A DNA stretch of 64,000 nt, from NCBI GenBank assembly GCA_965371445.1, contig CBDUYN010000027.1, positions 9,525 to 73,524 of the forward strand. The letters are read 5' to 3'. Source of the DNA: DASWIG01 sp965371445. Its GTDB lineage: Bacteria; Acidobacteriota; Thermoanaerobaculia; Multivoradales; J023. Under the pieces are notes generated by a model. That model did not search any database and was not told the origin of the DNA. It saw only the letters and a program-made list of their open reading frames with translations. Every line of letters begins with the position of its first letter. Positions within the stretch are counted from its first letter, which is position 1. The translations under genes were made by a program, and so were the position numbers. Positions 52,416 to 60,565 of the stretch are shown here, one piece after another.

Positions 52416-52431
52416 TGGCACGGTTCCTGCT
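52416..52431 (+). promoter_or_regulatory. Sigma-54 (RpoN) promoter, -24/-12 type
   Basis: TGGCACGGTTCCTGCT matches the consensus TGGCACRNNNNTTGCW with one mismatch and has the invariant GG-N10-GC spacing. Transcription would start near 52442 and give a leader of about 96 nt for the gene at 52538. A sigma-54 activator gene lies about 6 kb away (58324-60249). Confidence 0.75.
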
Positions 52432-52537
52432 GTAAGCCACTTTCAGAACCTGAGAAGCCGGCAACTCAGGGCCTTCACGAAGAGACCGAGAGACAACGGA
52501 AACCGCGGGCCGAGGACGGCCCGCAAAGGAGGCCCTC

Positions 52538-53623
52538 ATGTACAAGCTCGAAACAATCGTCCCCCGTGGGTTGACCTGGACACTGGGTGTGATCCTGACC
52601 GCCGGCACCGTCGGCGCCACCGAGATCGAGAAGCTCTCGTTTCCCTGCCAAGAGCTCGTACCGATCAAGGCCGGCGAGACCTGGCGCAGCCCGGGAGGCG
52701 GCGAGGGTTCTAACGGCTGCTTCGAGGTCGACGTGGCCACCGCGGGACTGCTCCTGATCGAGCTCTCGACACCGCATGCCACGGCCGCACCGCCGCGACT
52801 CATGGCCGACGGAGCCGACAAGCTCGCACCACCCGGCGAGGACGCTTTCCTCGTCAAGAGCTCCGCGACAAGCTGGCTCGTGTCGGTCGCGGAAGCGGGA
52901 AGCTACCGGCTGAGAGTGGCTGCCGGGGACCCGCGGCTCACCTTGCCGTCCTACAAGCTGCGAACCGCTTTCCTGGCCCGCGACGAGCACGACTTCAAGG
53001 AAAACGAAGGCGAGCTCGAAGACGAGCCCGACCCCATCGTCACCTGCACCGGTACCTTCGCCTTCAAGGAGAACGAAGGCGAGCTCGAAGACGAGCCCGA
53101 CCCGATCGTCACCTGTACCGGTACCTTCGCCCTCAAGGAGAACGAAGGCGAGCTCGAAGACGAGCCGGATCCGTTCATGGGCGGACCGCTGGGTGAGTCA
53201 AGGCAAGGATGGGACGTCTACGACCTGGCATTGGCGTCGATGGAGCTGCGTCAAGCGCTCGCCGAGCTCTGCGTCCGCGGCGAGGCCGACGATCACGGCG
53301 GCAGCACGCTCTGCGCCACCCCGCTCGGGCCGGGAGCCGCCTTGGGTGAGATCCAAAACCCCTGGGGCGACGACGAGGACGTCTTTCGCTTCGACCTCGC
53401 CGGTCCCCGGACGGTCGAGATCTCGACCCGTGGCACGACCGACACCATGGGTGAGCTCTACGACCGCCACGGCAACCGGCTGGGCCATGCCGACGGCGGC
53501 GGCGAGGACGGCAACTTCCGGATGGTTCGGACCTTGAGCCCCGGCGCCTACTTCGTCCGCGTGGCGGGGGAGCGCTACGCGTCGGGTCCGTACGTGCTCA
53601 CGGTGAGGACGTCGCTGCGGTAA
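52538..53623 (+). CDS. Secreted protein with 23-residue acidic repeats and C-terminal PPC-like domain
   Basis: 361 residues. A signal-like segment (about 12-28: LTWTLGVILTAGTVGA) is followed by a beta-rich region (about 30-145). Then come two full and one partial copies of a 23-residue unit beginning FKENEGELEDEPDP and ending IVTCTGTFA (about 153-212). The C-terminal ~110 residues look like a bacterial pre-peptidase C-terminal (PPC) domain: DVFRFDLAGPRTVEISTRG and LSPGAYFVRVAGERYASGPYVLTV. Each full repeat has one Cys. The function is unknown; extracellular structural or calcium-binding roles are possible. AAAGGAGGCCCTC precedes the ATG. A sigma-54 promoter lies upstream. Confidence 0.8.
   Translation: MYKLETIVPRGLTWTLGVILTAGTVGATEIEKLSFPCQELVPIKAGETWRSPGGGEGSNGCFEVDVATAGLLLIELSTPHATAAPPRLMADGADKLAPPGEDAFLVKSSATSWLVSVAEAGSYRLRVAAGDPRLTLPSYKLRTAFLARDEHDFKENEGELEDEPDPIVTCTGTFAFKENEGELEDEPDPIVTCTGTFALKENEGELEDEPDPFMGGPLGESRQGWDVYDLALASMELRQALAELCVRGEADDHGGSTLCATPLGPGAALGEIQNPWGDDEDVFRFDLAGPRTVEISTRGTTDTMGELYDRHGNRLGHADGGGEDGNFRMVRTLSPGAYFVRVAGERYASGPYVLTVRTSLR
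52994..53173 (+). repeat. 69-bp tandem coding repeat (2.6 copies)
   Basis: Copies start at 52994, 53063 and 53132; the third stops after 42 bp. The first two differ at only a few third-codon-type positions, so the duplication is recent or kept by conversion. Confidence 0.9.
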
Positions 53624-53635
53624 CAGCATCAATCT

Positions 53636-53668
53636 TCTCAGGGGTCCCCTCCCCGGGGACCCCTGAGA
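53636..53668. terminator. Hairpin between convergent genes, possible bidirectional terminator
   Basis: A 14-bp perfect stem TCTCAGGGGTCCCC ... GGGGACCCCTGAGA with a 5-nt loop, 12 bp after the stop of the repeat protein and 9 bp from the stop of the convergent small gene. There is no T tract on either side, so simple intrinsic termination is uncertain. Confidence 0.55.
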
Positions 53669-53677
53669 GCAGCCGCA

Positions 53678-53968
53678 CTACGTCTCATTCTCAAGCCTTG
53701 GCCTCCCATTCTTGAATTTCGGAGAGCCCTCAAGCGAGGCGCTATACTCCTCCTCTCCCTGAGGTATCGGCGCTATCACCGTCGTTATAAAGTTATTGAC
53801 GTGGACCGGGCCAGAATTGTCAGGATCACAGGCCGTCGGCGGGAGATCATAGATTTTGATCTTCTTCCCACCGGCGCCTTCCCACTTCACGGTGTCGCCG
53901 ACCTTGACTGGAATGATCGGCGGCTGAACGCTGTTACTGCCGGTAACCCGGCCATCATGTTGAGCCAT
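53678..53968 (-). CDS. Small uncharacterised protein (96 residues)
   Basis: No family is recognised. The segment PPIIPVKVGDTVKWEGAGGK followed by IKIYDL resembles the first strands of cupredoxin-like beta sandwiches (P..V..GD.V.W), but no copper ligands are evident. No signal peptide. AAGGAGAGAAG lies directly before ATG 53968. It is 51 bp downstream of the kinase-cyclase-kinase gene on the same strand and probably shares its transcript, which makes it a candidate partner or substrate. Confidence 0.65.
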   Translation of the reverse strand: MAQHDGRVTGSNSVQPPIIPVKVGDTVKWEGAGGKKIKIYDLPPTACDPDNSGPVHVNNFITTVIAPIPQGEEEYSASLEGSPKFKNGRPRLENET

Positions 53969-54019
53969 TCTTCTCTCCTTGGTTGTCATTCACCTGGTTC
54001 GACCCGGGCAGGCACCCCT

Positions 54020-57000
54020 CTAGGGATCATCGAAGTACCTATAGCCCAGGGCTGTCAATTTCTCGACGATGTCGAGAGCCTCATTCGTACGGCCGAGGTG
54101 GTTTAGAACACGAGCCCAAGGCCCAAGAAATCGGGCCTCCGTGGACCTGCGGGCCTTAGGCTCGATGGCATGAAGCGCCTCGACCCAGGCGCTTCTGGCC
54201 CTCGTTCCGTCACCCTGCTCCGAGAGGATCTCTCCTAGCAGGGTAAATCCCAAACTTTTGAGAAGTCGAGCATCGCGATCGTCGGGATTCGTTTCCAGAA
54301 TCGTATCCGCGATCCCAAGAATCGACCGAGCTTCTTGCGTGGCGGCTTCAAGGTTGCCGCTCATAAGAAGTGCTCGGCCAAGAAGACACCGAGCCTTCGC
54401 GAGATCCCTCTGCCAACCGACGTCCGAAGGCACGGCAGAGGAAACCGACTTCAGGAGATCTGTTGCCACTTGGAGCTTCGCTCTCGATTCCGTGACTTCC
54501 CCCGTCCTCAGCAGAATCCGTCCGATCCGCGACTGGTTGACGGCCAGATCACGCTGCCAGCTCAGGCGATTGGGATCTATGGCCGTCAATCGCTCGAGAA
54601 TCTCCAGAGACTTCAGGAGGTGACCCATACTCCGGTCGAGCTCACCGAGCGCCTCCAGAACCCTACCCACGAAGACATGCGCGGAAGCGAGCCGCTTTTG
54701 TGCGGACGTATCGGCTGAATCCCTCTCGGCCAAAGACGTTCTGGTAGTCAGCTCCATTTGATAATGATCAAGCGCCTCGCGTAACTTCCCTTGAGCTTCC
54801 AGGGCATGGCCGATCGTGTTGTGAGAGGTCGCGAGCTCCAACAGCAAGCCCTTGTCGCCCGGGGTCTGCGCAAGGAGATCTTCGACGATGGAAAGACAAA
54901 TCGAGTATTCCGCAAGAGCTCCTTCAAGATCGCTGTTGGCCTCCAAGACAAATCCGATGTTGTTGTGTGCAAACATCAGCTCGAGCTGCCACTCGGGATT
55001 CTCCGGATCTTCTTCGACGAGATGCTCTGCAATGGCAAGGAAGGTCTCAAAGCTCTTGAGAGCGTCGTCAACCGCACCCCGCCGCCACGACACGAAACCC
55101 ACCCAGTAATGAGTCTCTCCCAGGCTCTTTTGCCACGCGAGCTTCGAGGGGTTTCTGGCAACGAGCTCCTGGGTCAGGGCGAGCGCTTTCTCGAAGGTTT
55201 CAAGAGCGTCGTCCAGGCGACCCTGAAACCAACGCAACTCACCGATCTGGGTGAGCGCCCGGGACAGGCTGGAAAGCTCGTCGATCGACAGCTCCTCCCG
55301 TGGAATCGAATCGAAGTAGGCCAGCGCCTCGTCGCCGACCTCGTCGAGGATATCCAGCCTGCCGATGGGTTTCAGCTTATTCCGCAGGTCGCCGAGCATG
55401 AAATCGATCAACGCTTCCGCCTGCCCGCGGCGCAGGTCTGCCTGCCGGCTCGCTTTGATCGCCTGGCCGGCGAGGGCCGTGACCACAGCCAGCACCACGA
55501 CAGCCACCGCCGCGATCGCTGCAAAGACCCTGCGCCGCCGCTGTGCGCGTTGGAGCGCTTGCCGCGACGCTTCGAGCTCTTCGCCCGCCCGGCGCTCAGC
55601 CTCCCGCTCCGCTCGGCGCTCCTCGAGATGCCGCAGCCGCTCCGCCACCACAAGCGCGCTCGCCGGACGCCGCTCCGCCACCCCGTCGACGCACGACGCG
55701 ATCTCCTCCGCCAAGAGCTCGTCCTCGACGTCCCGCTCCCATCCCGTCGCCAGGGCACGGCCGAAGTCGCCCACCACCACCTGGTAGAGCATCACCCCCA
55801 GGGAATAGACATCGGCCTGGACCGTCGCCGGCCGGCCTTGCATCACCTCCGGAGCCATGTAGCCCAGGGTACCGCCCTCCGAGGAGCCGAGCGTCGACGC
55901 CGTCGCCGTGAATCCCATGACGGTGACGCCCCCGGACTCCAGCCGCTCGCGGTCGGTCAGGAGGCCGATGCCGAAGTCGGTCAGCTGTGCCCGGGGACGT
56001 CCCTCCCGGTCGCGGTTGACGAGGACGTTCTCCGGTTTGACGTCCTTGTGGAGGATGCCCACCGAATGCGCCGCGGCGAGCGCCTCGGCCACGTCGGCGA
56101 CAAGCCCCAGCCGGGTCTCCAGCGGGACTCTGGCCGCTCCTCCTTGCTGCTGGGTCCACTCCGCGAGGTTGCCGCCCTCGGTGTATTCCGCTTCGAGATA
56201 AAACGGCGCCATCTCGAAGTTCCAGTCGAGGATGCGGGCGATGTCCTCGCGGTGCCCCAGGGCCTCCTTCAGGAGGCGAAAGAGCGTGACCTCGCGTTTC
56301 AAGCCTCGCAGCCGGTCGGCCTGGAAGCAGAACTTGAAGACTCGTTTCTCGCCCGACTTGTGCCGGGCGAGCCACACCTCGCCGAAGCCGCCCTGGCCGA
56401 TCTTTTCCAAGAGCACCCAGCTCTTGCGCCGCGGGATGCCTTGCCCGGCCGCCGGCCGCCAGCCGAGGACGAGCTCCTCCTGGATCGACACCATGCGCCG
56501 GGTCTTCTCGGTGTCCTCGGGCTCAGCGAGCGGCGAGAAGCCCTCACGCCCCACCTCGAAGACCTCCAACGGCTCTTCCACGCCTTGAAAGACGTAGGAG
56601 CCGTGGGCGAGCCAGCTCAGCTGCGTCTCGGCGAGCTCCCCGGCGGCGTCGACGCGCCGCGCCAGGTCGAAGGCCGTGCGGGTCAGAAGCGTCTGCCGGG
56701 GCCCGGCAAGCGACATCACCCGCGCCGCGGTGGGCTTGGCGATCCCTTCGACCTCCAGGGGCTTGGCGCCGCGCGAGACGTCGTCGCGCGGGTTGTGCCG
56801 CAGGCGGACCTCGCCGAGGTGGATCCCGACCCGGGCCGTAAGCTCGACGCCCTCCTCCTTCGACAACCTTTCCAAGCTCCGATGGTAGGCGAAGGCGTAG
56901 GCCACGGCGTCGGCCGGGCGCTCGAAGAGCAGCAGGAAGCCGTCGGACTTGTCGATCTCCAGGCCCCCGAACCGTTTCAGCAGGTCCCGGGCCGTCCGGT

Positions 57001-58093
57001 CGTGTCGTCCGGCGAGCTCGAAGGCGCGCTCGTCGCCGAGGCTCTCGATCAGCTGGGTGCTGCGAACGAGATCCGTCATCACGAGAGTCCGGACGATCGC
57101 GCTACCGTCGGAGGCCGCCCGGTAGGCGTCGAGGTCCGAAGGTCCCGGCGCACCGGCCAGCGTCGGCAGGCTCTCCAGGTTCTCGGCCGCCTCGGGGGCT
57201 GTCGGCGAAGAGCGGCGCTGCGCCTCCGCCCGGAAGGCGACGCGGGCCCTCAGCAGCTCGATCTCGTCGGCGACCAAGCGTGCGTTCTGGGGCCGTTGCC
57301 CAGGTTCCTTGGCGAGCAGGCGGCCGACCAGGTCGCCAAGCTCCGGCGGCAGCTCGGGACGCAGCGCGCTCAGCGGCTCGACGTCGACGGAGAGCACCCG
57401 CCGCAGGCTGTCGAGGAGGTTCGAGCCGCGAAACGGCGCGCGGCCAGTCAACATTTCGTAGAGCAGGCTCCCCAGGGCGAAGAGGTCGGAACGATGGTCG
57501 ACCGGTTGCCCGCCGGCCTGCTCCGGCGACATGGCGTGCACGGTGCCGACGAGCGCCCCCGAGTCGCTCAGGCGGGCGTCGTCCTCACCCGCCGCGGCGG
57601 GCCACAGAGCCCTGGCGAGTCCGAAGTCGAGAATCTTGGCGTGCCCGGAGGAGGTGACCATGACGTTTTCGGCCTTCAAGTCCCGATGGATCAGCCCCTT
57701 GGTGTGGGCCTCGGCGAGGCCGTCGGCGATCTCGCCGGCGAGCCGCAGGGCGAGCTCCAGGTCGACGGCGCGGCGGGCGACGAGCTCGGCGAGGCTCTTG
57801 CCCTCGACGTGCTCCATCACGATGCAGTCGCTGCCGTCGTCGTCCTCGAAGACGTCGTAGACCTGGACGATGGCCGGATGGCTCAACCTGGCCACGGCGC
57901 GCGCTTCGCGGCGGAAACGGGCGTGGTGGACCTCGTCGAGGGGCTTGTCGCTACGGATCCGCTTGATCGCGGCGTGACGGCTCAAACGCTCGTCCCAGGC
58001 GAGGAAGACCTCGCCCATGCCGCCCTGTCCGAGGGCCGCCTCGATCCGGTAAACGCCCAGGCGACCCAGCGCCGGGCCTGTATCGTCTTCCAT
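54020..58093 (-). CDS. Kinase-cyclase-kinase-TPR signalling protein (two Ser/Thr kinase domains and a class III cyclase-like domain)
   Basis: 1357 residues. Domain 1, kinase (about 15-285): GQGGMGEVF, Lys44, HRDLKAEN (D138), DFG at 156-158. Domain 2, class III nucleotidyl cyclase-like (about 332-480): metal Asp341 in MTDLVRST and Asp384 in DKSDGFLLLF; GIHLGEVRL follows, but the usual Asn-Arg transition-state pair is not obvious (KPTAARV). Domain 3, second kinase (about 557-825): GQGGFGEVW, Lys587, HKDVKPEN (D684), DFG at 706-708, MAPEVM. A membrane helix (about 856-876) and TPR repeats (about 940-1340) finish it. Both kinases keep catalytic residues. I chose ATG 58093 (MEDDTGPALG); ATGs at 58141 and 58213 are possible. 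The still longer frame to 59452 is out of frame with the sigma-54 gene it crosses and is spurious. Confidence 0.88.
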   Translation of the reverse strand: MEDDTGPALGRLGVYRIEAALGQGGMGEVFLAWDERLSRHAAIKRIRSDKPLDEVHHARFRREARAVARLSHPAIVQVYDVFEDDDGSDCIVMEHVEGKSLAELVARRAVDLELALRLAGEIADGLAEAHTKGLIHRDLKAENVMVTSSGHAKILDFGLARALWPAAAGEDDARLSDSGALVGTVHAMSPEQAGGQPVDHRSDLFALGSLLYEMLTGRAPFRGSNLLDSLRRVLSVDVEPLSALRPELPPELGDLVGRLLAKEPGQRPQNARLVADEIELLRARVAFRAEAQRRSSPTAPEAAENLESLPTLAGAPGPSDLDAYRAASDGSAIVRTLVMTDLVRSTQLIESLGDERAFELAGRHDRTARDLLKRFGGLEIDKSDGFLLLFERPADAVAYAFAYHRSLERLSKEEGVELTARVGIHLGEVRLRHNPRDDVSRGAKPLEVEGIAKPTAARVMSLAGPRQTLLTRTAFDLARRVDAAGELAETQLSWLAHGSYVFQGVEEPLEVFEVGREGFSPLAEPEDTEKTRRMVSIQEELVLGWRPAAGQGIPRRKSWVLLEKIGQGGFGEVWLARHKSGEKRVFKFCFQADRLRGLKREVTLFRLLKEALGHREDIARILDWNFEMAPFYLEAEYTEGGNLAEWTQQQGGAARVPLETRLGLVADVAEALAAAHSVGILHKDVKPENVLVNRDREGRPRAQLTDFGIGLLTDRERLESGGVTVMGFTATASTLGSSEGGTLGYMAPEVMQGRPATVQADVYSLGVMLYQVVVGDFGRALATGWERDVEDELLAEEIASCVDGVAERRPASALVVAERLRHLEERRAEREAERRAGEELEASRQALQRAQRRRRVFAAIAAVAVVVLAVVTALAGQAIKASRQADLRRGQAEALIDFMLGDLRNKLKPIGRLDILDEVGDEALAYFDSIPREELSIDELSSLSRALTQIGELRWFQGRLDDALETFEKALALTQELVARNPSKLAWQKSLGETHYWVGFVSWRRGAVDDALKSFETFLAIAEHLVEEDPENPEWQLELMFAHNNIGFVLEANSDLEGALAEYSICLSIVEDLLAQTPGDKGLLLELATSHNTIGHALEAQGKLREALDHYQMELTTRTSLAERDSADTSAQKRLASAHVFVGRVLEALGELDRSMGHLLKSLEILERLTAIDPNRLSWQRDLAVNQSRIGRILLRTGEVTESRAKLQVATDLLKSVSSAVPSDVGWQRDLAKARCLLGRALLMSGNLEAATQEARSILGIADTILETNPDDRDARLLKSLGFTLLGEILSEQGDGTRARSAWVEALHAIEPKARRSTEARFLGPWARVLNHLGRTNEALDIVEKLTALGYRYFDDP

Positions 58094-58142
58094 CCGCCGA
58101 ACCTGCCTGAGCGGTCTCTGGTTCACGTCGTCAGCTGGCGGC

Positions 58143-58148
58143 ATCCTA
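58143..58148 (-). promoter_or_regulatory. Extended -10 TGCTAGGAT upstream of the kinase-cyclase-kinase gene
   Basis: The minus strand reads TGTGCTAGGAT about 50 nt before ATG 58093, giving a leader of about 43 nt. The whole 230-bp gap between this gene and the sigma-54 activator gene holds no other clear signal. Confidence 0.45.
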
Positions 58149-58323
58149 GCACAGAGCCGGAGAGCCGGCCCTTCGGAGCTCGCTGGCTCTTCCTCGATCG
58201 GCTGCGCTTGCATCGGCGTCCCTTCTCCGGGCCGAGCCCGGAAAGTCGATGGTCGTTTCGGCATCCAGAGAAGACGCGAAATCCGAGCCGCGATCGGATC
58301 ATCGGACTTCGGGTTTTTCGCGC

Positions 58324-60249
58324 CTAGCGGCCGAGCTGGGGCTTCAAGCCCAGGTTGCGGACCATGCGATGGAGCGAGTTGACGTGGACGCCAAGGCGCT
58401 CGGCCGTCGCCGCGTAGTCGCCGCCGGCCTTGCGGTAGGCGTCGAGGATGAGACGCTTTTTGGCTGCGGTGACCGCGCCCATGAAGTCGCTCGACGTCTC
58501 CTCGTCCCCTTCGAGCACCTCGTCGGGCAGGTCCTCGGGACGGATCACGTCGTCGCCGCCGAGCACCACTGCCCGCTCGAGGACGTTGGCCAGCTCGCGG
58601 ACGTTCCCGGGCCAGTCGTAGGCGACGAGGAAACGCCGCGCTTCGGGCGCGATGCCGATCGCCCGGTGCCGCAGGCTTCGGCCGTGGAGCGCCGCGAAGT
58701 GGCTCGCGAGGAGCGGGATGTCCTCGCGGCGCTCTCTGAGAGGCGGTAGCTCGCAGGTGATGACCTTGAGCCGGTAGTAGAGGTCCTCGCGAAAGGTGCC
58801 GTCCTGGATCATCGCCTCGAGGTCGCGATGCGTGGCGGCGACGACGCGCACGTCGACGCCGATCGGCCGCGTCCCGCCGACGCGCTCGATCTCCCGCTCC
58901 TGGAGGACGCGCAGCAGCTTCGCCTGGAGCGTCGGCGGGATCTCGCCGATCTCGTCGAGGAAGAGCGTGCCGTGCTGCGCCGCTTCGACCTTGCCGATTT
59001 TTCTGGCCACGGCCCCCGTGAAAGCTCCCCTCTCGTGGCCGAAGAGCTCGCTTTCCAGCAGCGTTTCCGAAAGCGTCGCGCAGTTGACCGCCACGAAAGG
59101 CCCTTCGGCGCGCCGGCTCGAGCGGTGGATCGCCCGCGCCACGAGCTCCTTGCCGGTGCCCGACTCGCCGCGCACCAGGACCGTCGAGTCGACTTTTGCG
59201 ACCCGGGCCACGAGCTCCAGGATCCGCGTCATGGCGGCGCTCTCGCCGATCATTTCGTGATCCAGGTGCTCCTCGCGCAGCCGGGCGTTCTCGCTCTTGA
59301 GCCAGCGCAGGTGCGCGGCGTTCTCGAAGGCCAGCGACGCGAGGCCGGCGACGGCCGTCACCAGCTCCAGGTCGTGCTCCGTGAAGCGGCGTTCCGGCGC
59401 GTCGAGGTAGATCACCCCGAGGACGCCGTCGTGGCCGACGAGCGGCGCGCACACGAGGCAGCGAACGGCGCTGGCGTCGAGGCTCTCGGCTCCTTGCAGC
59501 CGCGGTTCCTCGGCGACGTCGCTCGAAGCGAGGGCGACGCGCTCGCGCAGCACCTGGTCGGTCACCGTGCGGCTGACCTGGAAGAGGTCCTCTTTCCGCG
59601 GCGACCGGTCGCGCCGCGCCGCGGGCCGTAGCTCGTCGGTTCCGGGCTCGCAGAGAAGGACGGCGCCGCGCTCGGCCGCGGTGGCCTCGAAAAGCGAGCC
59701 GAGGAGCCGTTCGGCGAGCTCCTCCTGGCGAGGTGGCGCCGCGGCGCCCTGCGAGGGCTCGCGAAGCGCGGCGTGGAGCTCGGTCGAGACTCTCAGGAGC
59801 ACATGGAGGTCGCGGGCGATCCGCGCCTGCTTGGGCAGCGCCTTGTCGACTTTCTCCGGGTCGAGGTAGAGGACGTCCTCGGGGCGCTTCCAGAGCGTTG
59901 TCGCGGCGTCGAGCTGACTGACGGGCGCCGTCACCGGGCTGAGCGAGTCCGACGAGTCGTCGATCAGGAAGAGCAGCGCCGTGTCGGCGACCGCCAGGAG
60001 GTCGCTGTGGGCCAGCCGGCGCTCGCGGACCGGGCGGCCGTTGACAAACGTCCCGTGACTGCTGCCGAGGTCCTCGACCGTGAAGCCGCCGTCCTCGCCG
60101 CGGTGGAGGACGCAGTGGTGCCGCGACACCTCGATTCTTGCCAGCTGGAGGTCGTTGTCTTTCTGCCGGCCGATGGTGAAGCGCTCGCCACGGAGCGCGA
60201 AGCTCTGGCCTTCACACGGACCGTTGACGGCGACGAGTCGGGGGTTCAA
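58324..60249 (-). CDS. FHA-GAF sigma-54-dependent transcriptional activator
   Basis: 641 residues. FHA domain (about 18-98: FTIGRQKDNDLQLARIEVSR, then LGSSHGTFVNG) for phosphothreonine binding. A GAF domain follows (about 165-320: AAERGAVLLCEPG, VCAPLVGHDGVLGVIYLDA). The AAA+ domain (about 338-570) has Walker A GESGTGKE, the sigma-54 loop GAFTGA and Walker B GTLFLDEIGE. A Fis-type HTH is at the C-terminus (DYAATAERLGVHVNSLHRMV). The intact GAFTGA loop shows it works with sigma-54. Start: TTG 60249, with GGAGG 6 nt upstream and a TTGA overlap with the previous stop; the TTG at 60255 is an alternative. The kinase-cyclase-kinase gene follows on the same strand. Confidence 0.93.
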   Translation of the reverse strand: MNPRLVAVNGPCEGQSFALRGERFTIGRQKDNDLQLARIEVSRHHCVLHRGEDGGFTVEDLGSSHGTFVNGRPVRERRLAHSDLLAVADTALLFLIDDSSDSLSPVTAPVSQLDAATTLWKRPEDVLYLDPEKVDKALPKQARIARDLHVLLRVSTELHAALREPSQGAAAPPRQEELAERLLGSLFEATAAERGAVLLCEPGTDELRPAARRDRSPRKEDLFQVSRTVTDQVLRERVALASSDVAEEPRLQGAESLDASAVRCLVCAPLVGHDGVLGVIYLDAPERRFTEHDLELVTAVAGLASLAFENAAHLRWLKSENARLREEHLDHEMIGESAAMTRILELVARVAKVDSTVLVRGESGTGKELVARAIHRSSRRAEGPFVAVNCATLSETLLESELFGHERGAFTGAVARKIGKVEAAQHGTLFLDEIGEIPPTLQAKLLRVLQEREIERVGGTRPIGVDVRVVAATHRDLEAMIQDGTFREDLYYRLKVITCELPPLRERREDIPLLASHFAALHGRSLRHRAIGIAPEARRFLVAYDWPGNVRELANVLERAVVLGGDDVIRPEDLPDEVLEGDEETSSDFMGAVTAAKKRLILDAYRKAGGDYAATAERLGVHVNSLHRMVRNLGLKPQLGR

Positions 60250-60509
60250 AGCCAACCTCCGCCACGTCCCTTCCGCTGGCCGAGCTTACGTTCCAGGGCG
60301 CGCTCGGAGAGGCGTCCCCAGCCGAGCTCAACGCCATCGAGCTCGACGACCGGGATCCGTTCGCCGTGGAGCTCGTAGAGCCGCGGGTCCGCAGTGACGT
60401 CGACTTTTTCCACCTCCAGGCCATGGCGCCGCGCCAGTCGTTCGACGATCGGCAGGCCTTGGTCGCAGAGACAGCAGTCGGGCTTCGAGTAGAGCGTCAG
60501 TGTCGGCAT
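60246..60509 (-). CDS. Glutaredoxin-like (DUF836-type) thiol protein
   Basis: 87 residues with a thioredoxin fold: TLYSKPDCCLCDQG carries a CxxC (Cys-Cys-Leu-Cys), then VEKVDVTADPRLYELHGERI and the cis-Pro segment IPVVELDG. It is probably a small cytosolic redox protein. ATG 60509 fits the family start; a GTG three codons earlier is possible. Its stop overlaps the sigma-54 activator start (TTGA), so the two are translationally coupled. Confidence 0.85.
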   Translation of the reverse strand: MPTLTLYSKPDCCLCDQGLPIVERLARRHGLEVEKVDVTADPRLYELHGERIPVVELDGVELGWGRLSERALERKLGQRKGRGGGWL

Positions 60510-60553
60510 CGAAGTCACGTCGAGGCGTAGTGGATGGGGACGAGATCGGATGG

Positions 60554-60559
60554 TAGGTT
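60554..60559 (+). promoter_or_regulatory. -10 element TAGGTT, 6 nt before the sulfatase-family ATG
   Basis: GGTAGGTT-ACCGCG-ATG; a leaderless transcript is predicted. Confidence 0.45.
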
Positions 60560-60565
60560 ACCGCG

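Larger units (their letters stand above)
52225..52537. other. Divergent regulatory region between the ECF sigma gene and the secreted repeat protein
   Basis: 313 bp without a gene. It contains the leaderless promoter of the sigma gene (52231-52236), a GGTTAG inverted/direct repeat cluster (52313-52340), a strong sigma-54 promoter match (52416-52431) and an approximately 96-nt leader for the gene at 52538. Confidence 0.6.

Noticed and set aside
53636..53668. Strong 14-bp hairpin as a certain intrinsic terminator
   Set aside because: There is no T tract on either strand; I list it only as a possible bidirectional terminator.
54020..59452. 1810-codon frame making the kinase gene start inside the sigma-54 activator gene
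   Set aside because: The extra N-terminal part is an out-of-frame reading of the activator gene (Arg/Pro/Gly-rich). The kinase domain starts just after ATG 58093.
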